A DNA stretch of 35,114 nucleotides, taken from contig JAISMH010000180.1 of the NCBI GenBank assembly GCA_031276855.1, positions 1-35,114 of the forward strand, read 5' to 3'. Below the pieces are notes generated by a model that did not search any database, was not told where the DNA came from, and saw only the letters and a program-made list of their open reading frames with translations. The number at the start of each line of letters is the position of its first letter. The stretch's first letter is position 1. The position numbers and the translations under genes were made by a program. The stretch is from Synergistaceae bacterium. GTDB taxonomy: Bacteria; Synergistota; Synergistia; Synergistales; Aminobacteriaceae. Below are positions 30,072-35,114 of this stretch, in pieces.

Positions 30072-31979
30072 TTGCTTCCGCGCGTCGAGGTTCTCGTTCC
30101 GGGGCCCTGGTGGAACTCTCTTTCCTACACTTGGAACTCCCTTTCCTGCGCCCGCGGTCTGGATCGCGCTCCGACGGAAGGCGCACGGGTTCGTGTTCCT
30201 TTGGGAAGGGGGCAGCGGGTGGGCTTCATTCTGAGCGTGTCCGCTCCGCCGAAAGAGATCGGGACCGTCAGGGAAATTCTGGAAGTTCTGGATGACGGAT
30301 GCGTCCTGGGAGACGACCTCTGGGGCCTCGCCGGCTGGATGGGAAAAACTTTCCTGTGCGGCATGGGCGAGGCCCTTCAGGTTATCTGTCCCCAACCTCT
30401 GCTGAAGGGCGAGCCCTTCCGGGAGGGCAAATTCTTCCCGGAAGGCAAGCCTTCGCTGAATGGCAAGCCTTCTCTGAATGACAAGCCTTCTCCGAATGGC
30501 GGGGCTTCTTCGGGGAGCGGGGAGTTTCGGGAGGTGTCGTTTTACCACCCCCTGGACGGGGAGCGTTTCGCGCGTTACCGCGAGATTCTTTCGTCCGCCG
30601 CGGGGCGTGTTTTGGTGTTGTTCCCGGAGACGCGGAGCGCCTCCTCTTTTTTTGCCGCCCTGCCGCCCGCCGTCAAAAAGGATTCGCTTCTGTGGCCGGG
30701 CTCGGGGGGAAAAAAGCTCTGGGACGCCTGGAAGGCGGCGGCGGGCGGGGTACGCGTCGTGGTCGGCGCTCCCGGCGCGGTGTTCGCTCCCTCGGCCTCA
30801 GGGGCGGTCTCAGAGACGGCTTTCGAGACGGTCATCGTGGACGACGAGTCCAACCCCGGCTATGTCTTTCTGCGCGCGCCCCGCGTTTCGGCGCGGAGCC
30901 TGGCGGGGCGGCGCGCCCTCCGCGCGAAGGCGTGCCTCGTTCTGGGCGGCCGGATGCCGGGGGCGAAAAGCTATCTGCGCTCCCGTCCCACACCCTCCTT
31001 TCTGCCCCGGCGCGACCGTTTCGTCTTCGTGGACATGGGGCGCTCCGTCAGAGCGGAGGTTCGGGGAGTGGAGGGAGAGCTTCCGCTCACCCGAGCTCTG
31101 CTGGAGCGCACCCGCGAGACTCTGGCGGGGGGGCGTCACGCGCTCTGGATCATGGATCGCAAGGGGCAGGCGGGGGAGGTGTACTGTTCCGACTGCGGGG
31201 CATCGCTCTTCTGCGGCCGCTGCGGGGCCCTCATGAGGAGCGAGGACGTGTCGGGCGCTTTGCGCTGTCTCAAATGCGGCGCGCGCGAGGTTCTTCCTCT
31301 CCACTGCCCGGTGTGCCGCGGCACGCTCTTGCGGGGGAAGCGGCCGGGATTGGAGGCGCTGCTTCCCTGGGCGGTCCGGTATATAAAAGGGTACGGGGTG
31401 CGCCTGGACGGGGCCGGCGGGGACCGGAAGCCCGTGAAACGCGGGGACCCTCCGTCTCTGGTTTTGGGGACCCGGAAGGTTCTGTCTCTCTGCGACTCCC
31501 TTGACGTGGGGCTTGCGGCGTGGCTGGATCTGGACGCCGAGGCGCGCAAGGTCGAGTACAACGCGAGGTTCCAGACGTTCAGCATGGTCTGGGAATCGTA
31601 TTGGCGGGGCAGCCGGGGCGAGGCGGAGGAGTCCGGGAGGACCGTCCTTCTGCAGACCCGCAGGCCGGGCGGGGGATGGCTGAACTCCTTCCGGCTGGGG
31701 TGGGGGCGTTTCTGGGACTCCGAGCTGAAGGAGCGCAAAGAGCTGGGCCTGCCTCCCTACGAGCTTCTGGTGCAGGTGGATCTGCCCGAAAACGAGGACC
31801 GGGAGGCTCTGACGCGTCTTCTGGAGCGCGCGAACTTTTCGGTGTCGAGCGGCGGGGACTCGTCCCCTCTGTGGCTGAGCGTGAAATCGACGGATTCTCT
31901 GGGGGCGGCCCTGGCTCCCCGCTTTGAAATCCGCCATTCCCGCTCCGGCTTCCCGGTCGTAACCGTCTGGACGGAATAA
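30072..31979 (+). CDS. priA: PriA-like primosomal protein with degenerate helicase domain
   Basis: The 635-residue protein has PriA layout: N-terminal 3'-DNA-binding domain (VEVLVPGPWWNSLSYTW, GARVRVPLGRGQRVGFILSV), motor region, zinc region and C-terminal domain (LGLPPYELLVQVDL). All eight zinc cysteines are kept, in four CxxC pairs at about residues 371-411. The motor is degenerate. The GVTGSGKTE Walker A is replaced by HPLDGERFA (about 157); the DEEH box reads VIVDDESNPGY (about 255); GSATP reads GGRMP; the GTQMIAKGLDF segment reads GTRKVLSLCDS; and QVAGRAGR reads ESYWRGSRG. ATPase activity is unlikely. Mycobacterial PriA also lacks helicase motifs. Tandem repeats lie near residues 14-27 and 113-142. 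The start is TTG 30072, with a weak SD. Confidence 0.87.
   Translation: MLPRVEVLVPGPWWNSLSYTWNSLSCARGLDRAPTEGARVRVPLGRGQRVGFILSVSAPPKEIGTVREILEVLDDGCVLGDDLWGLAGWMGKTFLCGMGEALQVICPQPLLKGEPFREGKFFPEGKPSLNGKPSLNDKPSPNGGASSGSGEFREVSFYHPLDGERFARYREILSSAAGRVLVLFPETRSASSFFAALPPAVKKDSLLWPGSGGKKLWDAWKAAAGGVRVVVGAPGAVFAPSASGAVSETAFETVIVDDESNPGYVFLRAPRVSARSLAGRRALRAKACLVLGGRMPGAKSYLRSRPTPSFLPRRDRFVFVDMGRSVRAEVRGVEGELPLTRALLERTRETLAGGRHALWIMDRKGQAGEVYCSDCGASLFCGRCGALMRSEDVSGALRCLKCGAREVLPLHCPVCRGTLLRGKRPGLEALLPWAVRYIKGYGVRLDGAGGDRKPVKRGDPPSLVLGTRKVLSLCDSLDVGLAAWLDLDAEARKVEYNARFQTFSMVWESYWRGSRGEAEESGRTVLLQTRRPGGGWLNSFRLGWGRFWDSELKERKELGLPPYELLVQVDLPENEDREALTRLLERANFSVSSGGDSSPLWLSVKSTDSLGAALAPRFEIRHSRSGFPVVTVWTE
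30111..30152 (+). repeat. 21-bp tandem duplication in priA
   Basis: Units 30111-30131 and 30132-30152 begin TGGAACTC and share TTTCCT; they encode WNSLSYT and WNSLSCA in the N-terminal DNA-binding domain. Confidence 0.7.
30408..30497 (+). repeat. 18-bp tandem repeats in priA linker
   Basis: Five in-frame 18-nt units (30408, 30426, 30444, 30462, 30480) encode GEPFRE, GKFFPE, GKPSLN, GKPSLN and DKPSPN, with a degenerate GGASSG after. The third and fourth units differ at one base, so expansion is recent. They lie between the DNA-binding domain and the motor region. Confidence 0.85.
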
Positions 31980-32007
31980 AAACAATATGAGGGATAATAA
32001 AGGGGGT

Positions 32008-32059
32008 GCAGGGGCCTGCGGTCCCTGCCGGGGTTCGGGGCGGAGCCCTGAGTTTTTTT
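32008..32059 (+). terminator. GC-rich double hairpin with T-run after priA
   Basis: GCAGGG (32008-32013) pairs with CCCTGC (32023-32028); GGGC (32038-32041) pairs with GCCC (32045-32048); seven T's follow at 32053-32059. The GGGGTTCGGGGCGGAGCCC wording resembles dispersed palindromic intergenic repeats of other bacteria, so it may be both repeat and terminator. Confidence 0.6.
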
Positions 32060-32084
32060 ATTTTGTTTCTATGGAGGTTTGGTA

Positions 32085-32723
32085 ATGGCGCGGGCATGGC
32101 AGTCAGAGGCAGCCGATATGGTGGAGGAGCAGATCGTCGGGCGCGACGTCAGGGACGCCCGCATTCTGGAGGCTTTCGTCTCCGTCCCGCGGCACCTTTT
32201 CGTTCCGCCGGAGTACGCGGGGACGGCCTATGTCGACCGTCCTCTGCCCATCGGGGAGCGGCAGACGATATCGCAGCCCTACATGGTCGCCAAGATGACG
32301 GAGCTTCTGCTGACGGAGCCGGGCATGAAGGTTCTGGAGATCGGGACGGGTTCCGGCTATCAGTCCGCCGTCCTCGCGTCGCTGGGGCTTCGCGTCTGGT
32401 CGGTGGAGCGGCTCGAAAGCCTGGCGATGGAGGCCCAAAAGAGGTTGAGCGACCTGAATTTCGACGTGAAGGTCATCTACGGCGACGGGCGCGGAGGCTT
32501 TCCCGAGGAGGCCCCTTACGACCGGATCATCGTCACGGCGGCCTCTCCCCGCGTCGAGGCCGCGTGGGACAGCCAACTGGCCCTGAACGGCCGCCTGGTC
32601 GCCCCCCTGAACGTCATGACCGGCAACCAGCGCCTTCTGGTGCGGGAAAACCTGGCGCAGGGGTTCCGCAATACATGGTATGATTACTGCCGTTTCGTCC
32701 CCCTGCTGCAAGGCACAGAATGA
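32085..32723 (+). CDS. pcm: Protein-L-isoaspartate O-methyltransferase
   Basis: This 212-residue cytoplasmic enzyme methylates isoaspartyl residues in damaged proteins, using SAM. Markers are SVPRHLFVPPEYAGTAY, IGERQTISQPYMVAKMTELL with the family's S-Q-P, SAM motif I VLEIGTGSGYQSAVLAS near residue 84, and YDRIIVTAASPRV. The open frame starts at TTG 32079, but ATG 32085 is 7 nt after GGAGG (32073-32077). It is set off from priA by the hairpin terminator. Confidence 0.93.
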   Translation: MARAWQSEAADMVEEQIVGRDVRDARILEAFVSVPRHLFVPPEYAGTAYVDRPLPIGERQTISQPYMVAKMTELLLTEPGMKVLEIGTGSGYQSAVLASLGLRVWSVERLESLAMEAQKRLSDLNFDVKVIYGDGRGGFPEEAPYDRIIVTAASPRVEAAWDSQLALNGRLVAPLNVMTGNQRLLVRENLAQGFRNTWYDYCRFVPLLQGTE

Positions 32724-32797
32724 TGTTTGTTTTAGATTATAGTTTCAGACCATAGAATAAAAACGACGAAAATTTTTCGCAACGGGAAGTGAACGAA

Positions 32798-33445
32798 ATG
32801 GGAACGACAGCGCGCGAACCGGAAATGGGCTTGACCTTTGAAAAAGTCTGGGCGATGTTCCAGGAGTCGGATCGGCGTATGCAAAAAATGAATGAAGAGT
32901 TGGATCGGCGTATTCAGAAAATAAATGAAGAAACGGCCCAACAAATGCAAGAAACCGACCGAAAGATACAGGAGGTCGCCCGGCAGATGAAAGCGACTGA
33001 CGAGCGATTCGGGAAGCTGGGTCATCGTTTCGGGGAACTGGCGGAACATTTGGCAGCGCCCAACATCATACAGAAGTTCAACGCCCTCGGCTTCCACTTC
33101 GATGATATTTCCGGGCTGCGCCGAATTATCAAGGACGAGGGCAGCGGACAAAAAATTGCGGAGTTCGATATTCTCCTGGAAAACGGGGAGTCCATCATCG
33201 GTGTGGAGGTGAAGTCGAGGCCCTCCGAACGTGACGTGGAAGACCACGTGCGGCGGTTGGAGATACTTCGCCTCAACAAAGACAAGAAAGGCGACAAGCG
33301 GAAAATTTACGGCGCTCTGGCGGGAGCCATCATGCTTGAAGGGGTTAAAACCTCCATCCTCAAAGCAGGGCTTTACGTCGTCACACAGACCGGGGACACT
33401 GTGAAGATCGATGTTCCGGAGGGCTTCACCCCTAAAGCCTGGTAA
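32798..33445 (+). CDS. Coiled-coil protein with PD-(D/E)XK nuclease-like C-terminus
   Basis: The 215-residue protein resembles the DUF3782-type proteins common in bacteria with many paralogues. Residues 10-90 form a coiled coil built from 11-residue repeats (SDRRMQKMNEE, LDRRIQKINEE, then less exact ones). The C-terminal half has a restriction-nuclease-like core: IAEFDILLENGESIIGVEVK, with the Asp and the ExK of PD-(D/E)XK, near residues 122-141. Function is unknown; DNA or RNA cleavage is a guess. ATG 32798 is preferred over GTG 32789. The 74-bp upstream gap is AT-rich with a CGAAAATTTTTCG palindrome. Base composition is lower in GC than neighbours, which may point to transfer. Confidence 0.72.
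   Translation: MGTTAREPEMGLTFEKVWAMFQESDRRMQKMNEELDRRIQKINEETAQQMQETDRKIQEVARQMKATDERFGKLGHRFGELAEHLAAPNIIQKFNALGFHFDDISGLRRIIKDEGSGQKIAEFDILLENGESIIGVEVKSRPSERDVEDHVRRLEILRLNKDKKGDKRKIYGALAGAIMLEGVKTSILKAGLYVVTQTGDTVKIDVPEGFTPKAW
32867..32932 (+). repeat. 33-bp tandem repeat coding coiled-coil hendecads
   Basis: Units 32867-32899 and 32900-32932 both contain GGATCGGCGTAT and AATGAAGA, differ at few bases, and encode SDRRMQKMNEE and LDRRIQKINEE. Confidence 0.8.
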
Positions 33446-33602
33446 TCGCCGCTCCCCTGCCGTAACCGCGGGCCTTTCGACGGCCGTACGCCCTTTAAGG
33501 CGGCCCTCATGTGAAATTTCTTCCAGTCAGCATGGTTTATATGAGATGTATTGTCGTTTTCTGGCGATTATTGAATGCAGGTTTTTATACTTATCAACTC
33601 CG

Positions 33603-33638
33603 TATAAATAAGGACTCGGCGGGGCGAACTCCGCCGGG
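33603..33638 (+). promoter_or_regulatory. cysS leader: TATAAA box and 5' hairpin
   Basis: TATAAA (33603-33608) could be a -10, though no good -35 is seen. The transcript would begin near CTCGGCGG (33615-33622), which pairs with CCGCCGGG (33631-33638), giving an 8-bp stem 11 nt before GGAGGTG. The 217-bp gap 33446-33662 also holds a GC-rich inverted stretch (GGGCC...GGCGGCCC, 33467-33511) and AT-rich DNA; no T-box motif is present. Confidence 0.4.
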
Positions 33639-33662
33639 CCTCAATTCTGGAGGTGTGTCGCT

Positions 33663-35099
33663 TTGAGTCTTACGCTGTACAACGATCTGAGCCGGGAGAA
33701 GGAAAAATTCGTCCCCGTCCGCGAAGGGCGCGTCTCTTTCTACAGCTGCGGCCCCACGGTGTACGATTATTTTCACATCGGCAACGCGCGGCCCTTCATC
33801 GTCTTCGACGTGCTGCGGCGCTACATGGAGCATATCGGCTACGAGGTGACGTTCGTCCAGAACTTCACGGACATCGACGACAAAATGATCAACCGCGCGA
33901 ACGCCGAAGGGATCACGGTCGCTCAGCTGGCCGAGCGTTTCATCGAGGAATACCGCCGGGACGCCGACGCTCTGGGCATCCGGCGGCCGACGGTCGCCCC
34001 CCGCGCCACGGAGCATATCCCGGAAATCGTCGCCGTCATCGAAAAGATCATCGAAAAGGGCCACGCCTACGAGGCCGAGGCCGCCGGGGGAGGCAGGGAC
34101 GTCTACTTCGACGTCCGCAGCTACGCGCCTTACGGCAAGCTCTCCAAACAGAGCCTCGACGAGCTGGAGGCGGGCGCCCGCGTGGAGCCGGGAGAGGCCA
34201 AACGCCACCCGCTGGACTTCGCGCTATGGAAGGCCGAGAAGCCCGGCGAGCCGTCGTGGGACAGTCCGTGGGGCAAAGGGCGTCCGGGCTGGCACATCGA
34301 GTGCAGCGCCATGTCGTCGAAATACCTGGGGGAGACGATCGACATCCACTCGGGCGGGGCGGACCTGATCTTTCCTCACCACGAGAACGAGGTGGCCCAG
34401 ACGGAGGCCGCGACGGGCAAGCCCTTCGTGAACTTCTGGCTGCACAACGGGTTTCTGCTGATCGACAGGGAGAAGATGTCGAAGTCCCTGGGCAACTTCA
34501 TGACCGCGCGGGCGGCACGCGAAAAATATCCGCCCCTGGCCATACGCCTCTTCATGCTGAGCGCCCACTACCGGTCCCCGATCAACTTCGCGCCGGACGG
34601 GCTGGAGCAGGCCGCGGGCGGCGTGACGCGCCTGCGCAACTGCTGGGCGGATCTCACGCACGCCCGCGAAAAGCGCCTCGGCGGTTCGGTCGATGCCGCG
34701 CCGTTCGCCGCAAGCCTCAAGGATCTGGACGCGCGCTTTTACGAGGCCATGAACGACGACTTCAACACGGCGGCGGCGACAGGGGTGCTGTTCGAGACGG
34801 TGAAGCTCATCAACACGTGGCTCAAGGAACACGACACCCTCCCCGCGGCCTTTTTCGACGCGGCGGAGGCGGCGATGCGCAAGTTCGACGACATCCTGGG
34901 CGTCATCGGAATCGGCGCGGCGGGGGAAGAAGACGCCCAGGCGGCCGAGATCGAACGCCTGATCGAGGAACGGGACGCGGCGCGCGGGGCCAAAAACTTC
35001 GCGCGCTCCGACGAGATTCGGAACGATCTGCTCGCCCGCGGCATCGTGCTGGAGGACACTTCGCACGGCACGAAATGGAAACGGAAGCTCGGGGCATAG
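33663..35099 (+). CDS. cysS: Cysteinyl-tRNA synthetase
   Basis: This 478-residue class I synthetase charges tRNA-Cys. Visible are the zinc-binding cysteine in SCGPTVYDY (Cys28), the HIGH-like YFHIGNARPF, WHIECSAMS (second Zn Cys, near 214), HHENEVAQTEA (Zn His, near 239), and KMSKSLGNF near residue 270. The C-terminus has the anticodon-binding IERLIEERDAARGAKNFARS. The start is TTG 33663, 7 nt after GGAGGTG; it begins MSLTLYNDLSREKE as in the family. The gene ends 15 bp before the window does. Confidence 0.96.
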   Translation: MSLTLYNDLSREKEKFVPVREGRVSFYSCGPTVYDYFHIGNARPFIVFDVLRRYMEHIGYEVTFVQNFTDIDDKMINRANAEGITVAQLAERFIEEYRRDADALGIRRPTVAPRATEHIPEIVAVIEKIIEKGHAYEAEAAGGGRDVYFDVRSYAPYGKLSKQSLDELEAGARVEPGEAKRHPLDFALWKAEKPGEPSWDSPWGKGRPGWHIECSAMSSKYLGETIDIHSGGADLIFPHHENEVAQTEAATGKPFVNFWLHNGFLLIDREKMSKSLGNFMTARAAREKYPPLAIRLFMLSAHYRSPINFAPDGLEQAAGGVTRLRNCWADLTHAREKRLGGSVDAAPFAASLKDLDARFYEAMNDDFNTAAATGVLFETVKLINTWLKEHDTLPAAFFDAAEAAMRKFDDILGVIGIGAAGEEDAQAAEIERLIEERDAARGAKNFARSDEIRNDLLARGIVLEDTSHGTKWKRKLGA

Positions 35100-35114
35100 A
35101 ATCAGAAGGGGTCT

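Noticed and set aside
28539-30548. 669-codon open frame on the minus strand across rpoZ, coaBC and priA
   Set aside because: It spans three well-supported genes on the other strand and has no recognisable protein features.
33446-33662. T-box riboswitch before cysS
   Set aside because: GTAACCGCGG resembles part of the T-box sequence, but the GGNACC core is missing and no specifier stem or antiterminator is apparent.

Overview
The window looks like a housekeeping stretch of a high-GC, anaerobic, amino-acid-fermenting bacterium. My best guess is phylum Synergistota. That is an inference from gene content (Ptb/Buk acyl-phosphate genes, an exported M20 peptidase, a D-glutamate-cyclase-like protein, flagellin, the order gmk-rpoZ-coaBC-priA) and not from any marker I could search. 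Genes are dense, Shine-Dalgarno (SD) sites are strong, and several starts are TTG or GTG. I found no tRNA, rRNA, CRISPR array, transposase or prophage gene.

Layout. 1-69 is the last 22 codons of a flagellin. 328-4613 (+) is a catabolic cluster: butyrate kinase, phosphate butyryltransferase, a second diverged butyrate kinase, and an Ldh_2-family dehydrogenase. 4721-9968 (+) holds an exported coiled-coil protein, 6-phosphofructokinase, a D-glutamate-cyclase-like protein, a small membrane-anchored unknown, and Rho with a long N-terminal extension behind a possible 11-codon leader ORF. An 18-bp hairpin terminator separates Rho from a block on the minus strand (17191-10101): M20 peptidase, RsmB-like rRNA methyltransferase, a PASTA protein without a kinase, ribulose-phosphate epimerase, a RodZ-like protein and RimO. 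17661-19013 (+) is a MATE transporter, convergent with a Nim-like flavoprotein gene whose 5' end looks damaged.

From 19628 to the end everything is on the plus strand: a HEPN/MNT toxin-antitoxin pair fused into an operon with nif3; trpS; scpA-scpB-rluB; an HDOD protein; cmk; plsC; yicC-gmk-rpoZ-coaBC-priA; pcm; a coiled-coil/nuclease-like protein; and cysS.

The most unusual points are these. (1) PriA keeps its eight zinc cysteines but has lost every recognisable helicase motif. (2) A kinase-less PASTA protein occupies the place where pknB normally sits between rsmB and rpe. (3) There is a family of G-run/C-run hairpin repeats between genes, including a 68-bp tandem array reaching into the plsC start region. 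(4) Short tandem duplications of 13-33 bp recur at start codons, stop codons and protein linkers. (5) Three tandem ATG-TAA start-stop units stand directly before one start codon. (6) The rho leader carries a coupled mini-ORF.
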